DNA of 64,000 bases. Source: Mesostigma viride (taxonomy: Eukaryota > Streptophyta > Mesostigmatophyceae > Mesostigmatales > Mesostigmataceae). Within the stretch, counting starts at the first letter, position 1; every line of letters starts with the position of its first letter. The notes beneath the pieces were generated by a model. The model searched no databases. It worked only from the letters and a program-made list of their open reading frames with translations, and was not told where the DNA came from. The stretch is taken from assembly GCA_009746045.1 (NCBI GenBank), contig RPFO01000412.1, positions 472,992 through 536,991 of the forward strand, read 5' to 3'. The translations under genes were made by a program, and so were the position numbers. Positions 21,884 through 31,133 of the stretch are shown here, one piece after another.

Positions 21884-23149
21884 TCAAACGTCTTCATCGT
21901 CCATTTTTCTTGCTTTCTCCAGAGTCGCGGGATCCAATTGATCGTTTCGTTCGTACCGGATCGCCATCGCCGGGGAATGTGCCATGCCCTTTGCATATTT
22001 GATCCGTTCCGAGGACGTCGCTCGCTTAACGAACGCCGTGACGAACGCCCGCCGAGTGTTGAGGATTCCGTGATAAGTCGCGCGGTATCGCTCGCCGAAC
22101 GCGGATTTGCTGATATGCCCCCGTCCTCTTCCGGCCGGGAATAGCCATTTCCCGTTCGTCGAGCGGGCTTTGAGGATTTCCCGGAACGCTTTCATCGACG
22201 GCGGGACGACGAAATCGATGGCCCCGAGGTCTTTCGCCGTCTTGTGTTGTCGAATTACGAACCGGTTCTCGGGGACAATGAACGCGTTTTCGTGGGGTCC
22301 TATCTCGCTCTCATCGTTCACGAATTTGACATCGTGATAGTTGTACCGAGTGGGCGGAAGATTCTTCCCGCTGAGGTAAAGGTACCCCATCAGCTTCTCA
22401 TCGCTGTTTGGGTCTGCGATGGACCTGTGGATCGATTGGAGCGTCTTGAAATCGTAAGCTGGCGGTACATTCTCGCTGACGTAAGCGTCGATGGTCAGTC
22501 GCCCTTCCTGCTCGATGGCCTGTTGAGTCTTGTAAGATTCGACGACAGCTGCCGGAAGTTGGCGAGATAGTGGGAAGATTTTGTTTATTCCGTTTATTGC
22601 AGCCGAGAGATTAGCGCGGGCCGTTCTTGCTCCTGTCGCGTCTCCCCTCTTCATGTTCTGGATTGTAGCGATGACTTTATCGACGTCCAGGAGACACGTG
22701 ACGGGCTCTGTCCGGCTGCATCCGAGAGCGTCTAGGATCTGTCCCACGCGACCAACGTACTGCTTAATTGTCGACACCGTCGCTCCTTTCGCCGTCTTAA
22801 TGACCCTGTCTCCTTGCACGGTAGCTACGGGCTGGTTCTCCGGCCTGACTTGCTGGGCGGTCTCCATGACCTCGGAGAGGCTCCACAGCTTGCTCGTGGG
22901 TGCTCGCGAGACCAGGCGAGTGTCCGCGGACTTACAATCCCGCTCTGGGAGGTCCGCGTTCTGCCGGATCAGCTTTACCTCGTCGCAGTCTGTCCCGTGC
23001 TTCTGGAGCCATTTCTCGGTAGGCATCCACGCGTCTTTCTTGGCCATCGCGCGCATCACTTGGAGAGCTGCACGGTCCGGGTGTTTCTGCCGGTATCTAG
23101 CCTGCGCTTCTCGTCGCATTCGGAGCTCGTCCGCTGTCCTTGAAACCAT
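21884..23149 (-). CDS. tyrosine recombinase of the PLV
   Basis: This 421-residue protein has a C-terminal phage-integrase-type catalytic domain (about 230-410). Likely catalytic residues are Arg268 (PPTRYNYHDV), Lys303 (RQHKTAKDL), Arg367 in NTRRAFVTA (the usual His of H-x-x-R seems to be Asn), His391 in KGMAHSPAMA, and Tyr399 as nucleophile in IRYERN. The first 85 residues are basic and may bind DNA. Tyrosine recombinases are known from many algal PLVs and would integrate or resolve the viral genome. The frame is intact. A TATA motif lies about 9 bp upstream of the ATG. A tRNA-like sequence lies just upstream (23258-23345), which may be an attachment site. Confidence 0.85.
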   Translation of the reverse strand: MVSRTADELRMRREAQARYRQKHPDRAALQVMRAMAKKDAWMPTEKWLQKHGTDCDEVKLIRQNADLPERDCKSADTRLVSRAPTSKLWSLSEVMETAQQVRPENQPVATVQGDRVIKTAKGATVSTIKQYVGRVGQILDALGCSRTEPVTCLLDVDKVIATIQNMKRGDATGARTARANLSAAINGINKIFPLSRQLPAAVVESYKTQQAIEQEGRLTIDAYVSENVPPAYDFKTLQSIHRSIADPNSDEKLMGYLYLSGKNLPPTRYNYHDVKFVNDESEIGPHENAFIVPENRFVIRQHKTAKDLGAIDFVVPPSMKAFREILKARSTNGKWLFPAGRGRGHISKSAFGERYRATYHGILNTRRAFVTAFVKRATSSERIKYAKGMAHSPAMAIRYERNDQLDPATLEKARKMDDEDV

Positions 23150-23257
23150 GAGACTCGTATATCCTTATGCAGAGAAATTAATTCGAGTGTGAACGAGCGT
23201 TTATTACAAAAAATGTTAAATACGTCGTTTTATTGCAAAAATACGATTTAAGTTGCT

Positions 23258-23345
23258 TCCACCGGGATTCGAACCCGCGTCTTCGCTTCGGAGGAACCGA
23301 CCTTCGGTCGGTGGGACACTACCCTGGTTAGGTTAACTTCGATAG
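23258..23345 (-). other. tRNA-like sequence beside the recombinase gene
   Basis: The minus strand contains GGGTTCGAATCCC, a perfect T-arm loop and Pol III B-box. Upstream of it lies a 5 bp stem with a 7 nt loop (ACCGA-CCGAAGG-TCGGT) in the anticodon-arm position. I could not fold a convincing D arm or acceptor stem, and the loop lacks U33. It looks like the 3' half of a tRNA gene, as carried by attP sites of tRNA-targeting integrases, but could be a degenerate tRNA. Confidence 0.4.
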
Positions 23346-23399
23346 CTTCCGCGGCCGCTAGAGCGGAATTCCACGGAAATTTCCACATATAAACGATTA

Positions 23400-23897
23400 T
23401 TACAGTTTCGACTTCTTCGGCCTTCCCCATGGTCGTGGTCGTCCTGTCGCGGGGTCAATATTATGAGTCCGCGGCTTCGTATCTTTCGACCCAGCCGGTC
23501 TCCCGCGTTTCTTAGGGGTGTGAGGAACTTTTTCCTTTTTTATTTTCGGTGCCCGGGGAGATTTTGGCGGAGGAGGAGGATTTCTCGGCTTTCGTTTGGA
23601 TGCGATGATGGACATCAATTTCTGTCGACATTCGTGCCCGATTCCGGTGTGTGTCGGCGGGAGCTCGCCGTCATACCCACACTCTCGCACGAACGCCGCC
23701 AACCTCTCATGAGTCTTTGAGGAGACCCTGGCCCCGGTCAAGTAACGAACGAGCGTCGACACGTTAAGGATGAGCTCTCGTCTATCAAGCCTGCGCTGGT
23801 ACGAACTCTTCGGGGGCGCTTTCTCCTCGATCCGGATGGGTGGGAGAGCTGGCGAAGACTCGTGGAAAGCGTTTGGGTAAGCCTGCTTCAGATCCAT
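23400..23897 (-). CDS. AT-hook-like basic protein
   Basis: This 165-residue protein has no family I can name. The C-terminal 60 residues are Pro/Lys/Arg-rich with two AT-hook-like motifs (KRGRPAGSK and WGRPKKSK), which bind the minor groove of AT-rich DNA. Residues 30-90 form a predicted folded part with several charged helices. It sits between the recombinase and the ATPase on the same strand; only 25 bp separate it from the ATPase stop. A TATATA motif is 8 bp before the ATG. A role in viral DNA binding or condensation is inferred. Confidence 0.65.
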   Translation of the reverse strand: MDLKQAYPNAFHESSPALPPIRIEEKAPPKSSYQRRLDRRELILNVSTLVRYLTGARVSSKTHERLAAFVRECGYDGELPPTHTGIGHECRQKLMSIIASKRKPRNPPPPPKSPRAPKIKKEKVPHTPKKRGRPAGSKDTKPRTHNIDPATGRPRPWGRPKKSKL

Positions 23898-23922
23898 TCG
23901 CGTGTATATAATAGAGCACAGA

Positions 23923-24808
23923 TTATTTTTTGATCACAAGGAAATGGTCGAAGTTTTTCCGGTAGCGTTTCTCGTCGTTCGGTTCGTCGTTGTCGACGGC
24001 AAGGAAATCATGAGGCGAATCTTTCGTCGCGAATTCCCAAAGCTCGAGAAAGTCCTCGGGGCTTGTATGGCCCGCGCTTTCCTCAGCGATCTGCCGCGAA
24101 GCTCGCCGATCCTTCGTACGAAACAGGACTAGAAAAGAAACGTTCGCGCGCACTGAACCGGGGAACGCCGGCGCTCGTGAACGATTGATTCACGAATACC
24201 ATGCTAGTTAACAAGTGGCGATGTTTGAATGCGAACGATGAGACGGGGCCTTTCGAGTCTGAGCGATAAAGTTTCGAACCTGCCATGTCGTCTATCAAAA
24301 TGACGGACGAGGGAGGACCGTACCGGAACCGAGTCTGGGGCTCTTTGAACTGTAGCCTGTCGAGGGTTAGGTACATGTTGAGGTCCATGTCGTCCTCGCT
24401 TTTGTTGCCTTCAAGATAATCTTTACGAAACCTCTCCCACACCGCCATGTCGCGCTGGTATTCTTCATACTCCGAGAGGTCTTTCTTGATATCCACGACC
24501 ATCCCGTTGAAGTTATCGTCCGTATAAGTTTCCATGGACATGGCGGGTGTCGGCAGGAGCCTGTACTTTGGCTCTGTTGTCGCGGACCCAGAGATGAGGT
24601 ATAGTTTATCAAAGCTGTGGAAATCGAAATACGCCTTCAGCATGTTAATAGCTGAGGTGGTCTTCCCAGTCCCGCGCATACCCACGAACGAGGCTATGAA
24701 ATGGAGCCGTGGCGCGTTGGCTGGAACCTGGCGAGCTTTTGCATATTTGACTTTCAGATCCTTGTTCGCTAATGGAGTCTCGATATGAATGCTTTCGATG
24801 ACCGTCAT
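23923..24808 (-). pseudogene. PLV DNA-packaging ATPase (FtsK/HerA type), one frameshift
   Basis: The protein has Walker A GMRGTGKTT (residues 43-51), Walker B SSVILIDDM (about 167-175) and a following MVFVNQSF motif (about 203-210), as in A32-type packaging ATPases of PLVs, virophages and giant viruses. The reading frame shifts near 24160. The second frame (to 23923) continues with VLFRTKDRR, QIAEES and a C-terminal domain typical of the family. A single indel would restore about 290 residues. It should pump viral DNA into the capsid. The shift may be decay or an assembly error. Confidence 0.85.
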
Positions 24809-24829
24809 TTTATTACAATAGGATAGATT

Positions 24830-25372
24830 TTAATCGTCGTTTAAGCTGGCTAGTAATTGCGCGCGGATGGCCAGCATCTTCTGCTCATACGGCGTAGTTG
24901 TCCGCACATCCGGCAGTGGATTCGCGGCCCGCTGACGTTCCTCTTCCTCGACCTCGGCCTTCGGCTTTCTCCCGCGGCGTGGGCGAGGCGTTTCCGAGGG
25001 AGTTGCCGCGACTTCCTCTGCGGCAAGGAGTCGCTCAATTCGATATTTGTTCTTCTTCTCTTCCAATTCGAGCTCGACCAAACGCTGTCGCTGAATCTCG
25101 AGTTCCTTCTCCAATACTTTCCGTTTCGTAATCTCTGCTTCTCGCTCCTCCTGTCGCTTCTTCGCTCGCTCTTCGTTTCGTTTCTGCATGTACGGCCGCA
25201 TCTTCTCGCGCAATGCCGCACGCTGCTCTTCCGTCAATCGCTTGCCTCTCGGGCCTTTCGGCGGGTGAGGCGGGATGTACACTGTATTGGGAGTTTCCTG
25301 CTGTGGCGCGGGATCTTCCTCGACGTCGACGGAGGTCTTGGGCGAATCCGGAGCTTCGGGAACCTGGTCCAT
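24830..25372 (-). CDS. coiled-coil protein of unknown function
   Basis: This 180-residue protein starts with an acidic, Pro-rich segment. It then has a long charged helix (about residues 50-118) rich in Arg, Glu and Lys with heptad-like Leu spacing, an AT-hook-like PRRGRKPK, and a short C-terminal helix. It lies just upstream of the ATPase on the same strand (21 bp apart) and diverges from the large structural gene at 25411. A TATA motif lies 7 bp before the ATG. It may be a scaffold or DNA-associated virion protein, but no family was recognised. Confidence 0.65.
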   Translation of the reverse strand: MDQVPEAPDSPKTSVDVEEDPAPQQETPNTVYIPPHPPKGPRGKRLTEEQRAALREKMRPYMQKRNEERAKKRQEEREAEITKRKVLEKELEIQRQRLVELELEEKKNKYRIERLLAAEEVAATPSETPRPRRGRKPKAEVEEEERQRAANPLPDVRTTTPYEQKMLAIRAQLLASLNDD

Positions 25373-25410
25373 GGGTGCTATAGTTTTAATGTGAGATATT
25401 ATTCATAGAG
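25373..25410. promoter_or_regulatory. divergent promoter region of the PLV
   Basis: Only 38 bp separate the ATGs of the two divergent genes. It is AT-rich, with CTATAG near the minus-strand start and ATTCATAGAG near the plus-strand start. Both genes must use very short leaders. Confidence 0.5.
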
Positions 25411-28400
25411 ATGGTTGTCGTGAGCTCAAACGCGTCCGGCTTCAATATCGCAACAGGACTGGTGGAAGACGGGGTAGACGAACGAATCGCGGACGTCGAG
25501 AGCGATGTGCAAGCTCTCCAACTCGCGGTTCACCCGTTCGACAGGCACGTCACGATCAACGGGGTACGATACATGTACCCCGGAGCACCTACAAGGCTCC
25601 GACTCGGCGATAATCATTCCGACTGGACAGTGACCAGCAATGGCGAGTCGAGTGGCATGCTTGAGGTCGACGGCGGAATCGTCGCTGGCTGGATCCGGAT
25701 CTCGTCTCTATGGCTGATGGACCAATATTCGCGCATGTCCCAGATCGTCGCGGATCGTATTCTGACGCGCGACCAGATCGACTGGCTATTTGATCAACAC
25801 GGCGTCGGGTATACGGCCCTTCCTGATCCGACCGCGACGTTTGTGTTAGAGTATGAAGACGGAACACTGTCCGCGCCAGGAACCACGTTCACAGTCTCGA
25901 ACAATCAAGACATCCGTATTCGGCTTCCCTACACGGTCACCGGGGGCACAAGCAACGGGAAGAGCGTCTACAGTGTCCAGGTCCTCGGCGCGCTCGACCC
26001 GATTGATGCGAGTCAAACGGTAGATGGTCCTTACATCGACGACATCTACTTCGGAAGCATGAGCCATGCCTACTTCGGCAAATTGACGAGCTTCGAGCAA
26101 ATCGGGTTCGCGACTACGAGAGACCTGAACAGGATACAGCGGATGCCCTATAGCATCCATATCATGCGCGCGTACTCCCCGTTGACAGCCTGGGACGTCG
26201 GGCGGATCGACCAGCCGATCGAGAGTTACTGGAGAACGACTGCGCCTTACCAGACATGGGTCGTCGTTGGCGACGGTGGCGTGTCTCCTCTCACGCTAGG
26301 AATCAAAAACACGACGCCATGGGCTTACCAGCGGAAACTGCCTATCTCGTGGAAAGTCAACAATGTCGCGTTAACCGACGCCGCGGGTAGTTTTCAGTTG
26401 GACGTGGACGGGGGGCTACGCGGAGAGGACGCGGTCACGTGTACATTGACGCCGGCGGATCACGGGAAGCTCGTGTCGGCCGATGTGACGATCTACAACG
26501 ACGCGACGATGACTACGTCTGCCACTCAGCGAAAAATGGCCGTCGTGGGCGTGGTGAAGACAGACCCACTCGTCCCGGCGATTCGAACACCGAGCCATTA
26601 CTTTACAACGACGAGACCGGCGAGGATTGGAGTACAGATGTACGCAGACCATACCACGGGATGGGGCGACGGCACGCAGAAGCCCGCAAATTACGCGATC
26701 GTCGCGGACGGGGCTGTGATCGGATCTGTCACCGGGGCAAATCTTTTTAACTATCTTCTGCCGCATTCGTCGCAGAAGACGGCCCAAATCACGCCTCGCT
26801 TCTCGTGTCCGCGAGACGTCCCGAACCTTACCGGAGAGACCGTGACAGTGAGCGGACCGCCCACGACGTTCCATAGTCTATTAAACTTGTCGCGAGATCC
26901 CGCGACAACACTGCAGCCTACACATGACAAGTACGAGCTCATACCTACACCCGCGAGTTTTTACGCGTTGTCCTCGAACGACGTCACGCCCCCAGAGAAG
27001 TGCGTCGTGTTTACCGACGAAGAGATCGACGGCCCGTTCCTGATATGCTTCGAGCTCGTTGTACCGTCTGGCAGCGCATTCGTCTCGCTCTCGGACCACA
27101 ATGACATCACCGGCAAATACCATCCCGCATTTATGGATGGGCACAACTGCTGGAGGAACCAAGGAGTAGCCGACAATTGGTGGTCGGTATGCGGGATCAG
27201 TATAGACAAGGCAAACGGATCAATCGGTCTGTATCAGAACCGGAAAGCGGCCACACAATATACGTTAAACGCGACGTGGTCCGACAAGACGTATTTTTGG
27301 GTGGCGTTCCGGCGACGCTCTGACGGAGTTATCGAGCGATACATCTCGCATTTTCCTCCCGATCGTCTGAGCAGTATGACTAAGTTGACAAATTCAGTAA
27401 CGGGCATTTTTACATCCTCGCCGACTGGGATCGTAGCCCCGTACGCACCAGGTCAAGTTAGGATCGTTTTTCATCTGGATAGTGCCAACCAGACGATTTA
27501 CAACAAGTGCGAGTTGATTGATGATACGACAGACACTGAATTCGTTTCCCTGACTACAACGAACCCGACCGGTCTCTACCTTTCGTCTGGCGACACGATA
27601 ACTCTCACTCACAGGGGCACGTCGCCGCGTGAATGTAGCATATTAGGCAATTACATGACGTCGTCGCTCGTCCCAGGCGAAACGAATCTCTACCGCGCGC
27701 AACTCACGGCGTCAAAAGACAATGTTATCCATGCCGTTTGTGAATTCCCGTCATACAACCACGCGACACCGCTCACCAGTTATTCGGTAAAGGTGTATGG
27801 CGTGCTTCCGGATCGCCCCATGATAAACCGGTTCGAGGTCCGTCTACTATACGATGACGCCTTACTATACCGCATCAACGAGCAACCTATCCAGTTGTCT
27901 AAAGGCCCGGACTGGGAGAATGGGGTCTCGACGATCGGTCACGGGTTCGTGGGTGATATTCCGTATGTCCAATTCTCTGTGCTGATGTCGACTCCATTTC
28001 GCTACGAATTCGGCCATCTGTTCACGGCGACGTTTGAAGTTCGGTCTTTGTCGCTTGTTGGCGGTCCTGACGGGATTTTCATGGATCTGTCGATGGCTCG
28101 TTTCTTCGGAGAAGGGCCGACAGAAATTGGGCTGATCACGGCGCTAGACGAGTGCGCGTATACGGATGCACAAGAGGCGAGAAGAGTTTCGTTTTCTATC
28201 CGCGGACTGCGGACCATCGCATACGATTACATGCAGCCAGAGCTCTGGGAACTTGGTCCTCAGGGCGTCATGAGCTTTCGCGATGACAATGGGAATATCG
28301 TTCCTCCCGCGACGACGCTAGACAAGTTCTACTGCCGCGTGCAGTACACGCACGGAGCGCCGCCCTTGCTGGAGATAGGGCACCCGTACAGATTTCTCGC

Positions 28401-28644
28401 AAGCGCTCTCGACTTTGTGTATCAACCAGGGAGCTCGGGCAGACTCATCGTCGGTCCTTCGTGGCGTGTCGCGCCCGGATTCGATGAGTCCGACGGAGTC
28501 TACGAAATACTACTGCGCGTAGACAAGACGCTCGGGTCCGGCAGCGCAGTCGCGTACATCAAGCCGCAAGTCGAGCACTGTCGCTCGAGATCGGGGGTAG
28601 CGGCGAGCGGAGAGATCTTCGCGGCGGTGACTTGGCTCGTTTAA
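25411..28644 (+). CDS. large putative virion structural protein (1077 residues)
   Basis: The frame is intact and encodes an acidic, beta-rich protein with many Thr, Ser, Gly and Asp residues. The first 40 residues include a short heptad-like segment (ERIADVESDVQALQLAV) as found at the base of trimeric fibres. No signal peptide or membrane segment is visible. The middle (about 140-480) looks like repeated beta-sandwich modules. It is the longest gene of the virus and lies at the head of the plus-strand structural block. A surface fibre, spike or tape-like role is inferred from length, composition and position; I recognise no named family. Confidence 0.75.
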   Translation: MVVVSSNASGFNIATGLVEDGVDERIADVESDVQALQLAVHPFDRHVTINGVRYMYPGAPTRLRLGDNHSDWTVTSNGESSGMLEVDGGIVAGWIRISSLWLMDQYSRMSQIVADRILTRDQIDWLFDQHGVGYTALPDPTATFVLEYEDGTLSAPGTTFTVSNNQDIRIRLPYTVTGGTSNGKSVYSVQVLGALDPIDASQTVDGPYIDDIYFGSMSHAYFGKLTSFEQIGFATTRDLNRIQRMPYSIHIMRAYSPLTAWDVGRIDQPIESYWRTTAPYQTWVVVGDGGVSPLTLGIKNTTPWAYQRKLPISWKVNNVALTDAAGSFQLDVDGGLRGEDAVTCTLTPADHGKLVSADVTIYNDATMTTSATQRKMAVVGVVKTDPLVPAIRTPSHYFTTTRPARIGVQMYADHTTGWGDGTQKPANYAIVADGAVIGSVTGANLFNYLLPHSSQKTAQITPRFSCPRDVPNLTGETVTVSGPPTTFHSLLNLSRDPATTLQPTHDKYELIPTPASFYALSSNDVTPPEKCVVFTDEEIDGPFLICFELVVPSGSAFVSLSDHNDITGKYHPAFMDGHNCWRNQGVADNWWSVCGISIDKANGSIGLYQNRKAATQYTLNATWSDKTYFWVAFRRRSDGVIERYISHFPPDRLSSMTKLTNSVTGIFTSSPTGIVAPYAPGQVRIVFHLDSANQTIYNKCELIDDTTDTEFVSLTTTNPTGLYLSSGDTITLTHRGTSPRECSILGNYMTSSLVPGETNLYRAQLTASKDNVIHAVCEFPSYNHATPLTSYSVKVYGVLPDRPMINRFEVRLLYDDALLYRINEQPIQLSKGPDWENGVSTIGHGFVGDIPYVQFSVLMSTPFRYEFGHLFTATFEVRSLSLVGGPDGIFMDLSMARFFGEGPTEIGLITALDECAYTDAQEARRVSFSIRGLRTIAYDYMQPELWELGPQGVMSFRDDNGNIVPPATTLDKFYCRVQYTHGAPPLLEIGHPYRFLASALDFVYQPGSSGRLIVGPSWRVAPGFDESDGVYEILLRVDKTLGSGSAVAYIKPQVEHCRSRSGVAASGEIFAAVTWLV

Positions 28645-28672
28645 AATCTTTGCAATATTTCAAGGACACACC

Positions 28673-29245
28673 ATGCCACGAAAGACATCAAAACGACCCG
28701 CCAAGAAACCGTCCAAAGCCCCGCGCAAGGCCCGCGCTCACCCGAAGAAGACCGTGACGACCGCGCTTACGAACTCGATTGTCATCCACTCGCCCCATGT
28801 GACCCGTCCCGCGAAGAAGGGGAAAGTCGCCGAAGTCCGTGGGTTTAAGGACGCGATGTTGTTGGCGGCTCTCGCTGCAAACTCTCGCCCTGTAGTCTAC
28901 CCACCATTGTCCGCCTACGACCAACCGGCCTCCGTTCCGGCTCCAGAACCGGCCGCCGTCCTCGGCGCAGGGTCTGACGAACCTCTCCGCGTAGAGATCG
29001 TGGGATCCGCGCCTCCGTCAGCTGCTAGAGACCCCGTTGCTAGGACGCCGCCTCGTCCCAGAGTTCGAGTCGCCAACGTGACCGATAGAGTCAATTGCAC
29101 GGTCCCGGGCTGCAAAAATACGTTTGTCGATAGTCGGCGGTTGGATACTCACCTACGAGATAAACATCACGTGACGGAAGGTGTCCCAGTGGGCGATAAA
29201 GGGACCGGTTCGAGCTCGCGGATAAATTTTCTAAACAGATCATAA
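28673..29245 (+). CDS. basic protein with C2H2 zinc finger
   Basis: This 190-residue protein has a Lys/Arg/Pro-rich N terminus (residues 1-35), like viral core proteins, and a Pro/Ala-rich linker. A single C2H2 finger follows near residues 142-166: CTVPGCKNTF, then LDTHLRDKHH. It should bind nucleic acid. It lies 28 bp after the large structural gene and is probably part of the same late block. Confidence 0.7.
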   Translation: MPRKTSKRPAKKPSKAPRKARAHPKKTVTTALTNSIVIHSPHVTRPAKKGKVAEVRGFKDAMLLAALAANSRPVVYPPLSAYDQPASVPAPEPAAVLGAGSDEPLRVEIVGSAPPSAARDPVARTPPRPRVRVANVTDRVNCTVPGCKNTFVDSRRLDTHLRDKHHVTEGVPVGDKGTGSSSRINFLNRS

Positions 29246-29261
29246 AACGATTTCGGTGCGA

Positions 29262-29564
29262 ATGGAGCTTTCGGATGCTGAGATGCTGCAGATCGCCCAG
29301 TGGATGATCTTATACCCCGACGTCCCTCGCGAGTTCCTGGAATCGGCGATGTTCTATTGCCGGAATAAGCCGCTGACCGGGAAGGAAAGGCGACAGCTTA
29401 AACGTAGCGCGCGAGGTCTCGCTGGTGGCGAGGGAAAGGTTGTGGTCCACGGCAGCAACGAGATTAAATCGGAACTCATTGTAACAGAGAATGAGGGATC
29501 ACGTACAGGAGTGTCGGACGCTGACCCTAAGGACCGAGAACAGGACAAGGGGCAGTCTTCATGA
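29262..29564 (+). CDS. small protein of unknown function
   Basis: The ATG at 29262 is preferred over the GTG at 29256. The 100-residue product has an N-terminal helical half (AEMLQIAQWMILYPD, FLESAMFYCRN) and a basic, then hydrophilic C terminus. Its 3' end overlaps the next gene by about 74 bp in another frame. No family recognised. Confidence 0.55.
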   Translation: MELSDAEMLQIAQWMILYPDVPREFLESAMFYCRNKPLTGKERRQLKRSARGLAGGEGKVVVHGSNEIKSELIVTENEGSRTGVSDADPKDREQDKGQSS

Positions 29565-30036
29565 CCCGACATGGGACATCCCGGCCGGGTTGCTAGAGGA
29601 TTACCACGACGTGGGATTGACACTTCTCACGATCCCATTCGAACAGACGCACATCAACCAAACCAACCGCTCGTTCGAGGTAGTGATGCAGTCCGCCCAC
29701 ACTGTCTCGCTTCCACTTGGATCGTGGACGACTATAGAGAACAGACACAATATCGAGGCGGTCTTGCAGACCATCGACAGTTCGTTCGCGGTCACGTACG
29801 ACCGCGCGAACAGTCTGTACACGTTTGCGGCCAGTTCGCCGTTCCAGCTACGGGTCGGCGAGTCGGTCGGGCGTGTCCTGGGATTTGTCCCGGGCGTTCA
29901 CGCGTCCAACGACCAACACGTAATCGTGAGCAATCGACCCGCTACGAACGGACGCCTGAGGGCCGTCTACGTGTACGCCGACATCGTGCGGGGTAATGTA
30001 GTGTCCGCGACTCACGGGGCTGTCTATGGGGGTTTG

Positions 30037-30606
30037 TGTTACGTCGCGTAACAATTCGTTGTAGTTACGGACGTAAATTAGGTCCTTGGCCTCGGTTGTT
30101 CCTAGGTTACGTGCAGTTCTAGTTTGGACATGATTGTCCCCGTAACAGTACTGTGGTATAGTGGGTGCCTTTGGGCGCCGCGCCGCGTACTATATTAGTG
30201 GTCCTTATCCTTTTGTAGAATGTAGTGGACAGGCGTGCATCTGTGCACCTGCTTGTGTTTCTGTGTTTCTGCAGGCGAGGGCCAGGTCGGCCCGAGCCTG
30301 TTGGACCGTTGGTGACCATTTATGCACGTTCCACTCCTTGTGTGGTCACTCGGCGTGTGTTAAATGAATTAACACATATTAGCTTGGGTCACGGCAGTTA
30401 GTTGTGTTTCCTTCCTCTTTTCCTGGAGTAAACGGGTTTGATTAAATGGCCTATGGCGTATTACAGTAGTACATATGTAAATGCATTGAGATCTGGTTCG
30501 TCTCGGTCGTCTTTCGCTAGGGGTGTAAATAGAAGCAGCCTCACTAGTTTAGGTAGTATCAGGACAGGTAGAGGTAGAGGTGGCGGCCGAGGCTTGCGGC
30601 GTAACA
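30037..30606 (+). repeat. gypsy 5' LTR
   Basis: It starts TGTTACGTCGCGTAACA, itself an inverted repeat, and ends GCGTAACA. It includes the start of a small ORF that runs into the internal region. Confidence 0.97.
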
Positions 30607-30752
30607 ATGGACTCGGAGGTAGTTTAGATAGAGAGCGAGACGACGATCCTTTGCAACATACGTCATTGAATCAACCCTTCCGCGGCTGGGAAAAAGAAGA
30701 CGACACGTACTTGACAGGTAATGGGCGGGTCGCCGTCAAGCTAGGAGGATAG
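30453..30752 (+). CDS. gypsy leader ORF starting inside the LTR
   Basis: From the ATG at 30453 a 99-residue frame crosses the LTR boundary at 30606. The LTR-encoded part is Ser/Arg/Gly-rich with an RGG-like block (RGRGGGRGLRR); the internal part is hydrophilic. A donor-like CAG/GTAATG lies near 30717. It could be a spliced leader exon of gag or a chance ORF. Confidence 0.4.
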   Translation: MAYYSSTYVNALRSGSSRSSFARGVNRSSLTSLGSIRTGRGRGGGRGLRRNNGLGGSLDRERDDDPLQHTSLNQPFRGWEKEDDTYLTGNGRVAVKLGG

Positions 30753-31133
30753 TGCTGCCTGATTCAGGACACGCCCTGCCTAGACGTTAGACCTGCTCGA
30801 AGCGGAAAATCCTTTCGTATATAGCTCCTGCTCCTCGTCTTGTTTCCTTAGAAAGATGGTTTACTGCCGTAGACAGTTGCTGGTTTTGGTTCGACGATAG
30901 AGAGACGGCTAGCGTCTCGTAGATTACCCTTTTTCTGCATCGTGCCTGCTTCGTATTTAGACGACCCTTCGCCGGACGCAGAATTCTTGAAACCGGATAC
31001 TTACGACCACCTGGCGCTGGAAACATCGTCCCTACGTGCGTCGTCAATCTGGTTCGGTTTCAGACACCCGAGATAAGTCGCCTTCTCCTCGTTCTCCTCA
31101 TTTGACTGCTCAAGACCTACCAGGTGCGTTACC

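Noticed and set aside
20340-23192. Plus-strand ORFs opposite the primase-helicase and recombinase genes
   Set aside because: The minus-strand frames carry catalytic motifs; the plus-strand ones have none and look like codon-bias shadows.
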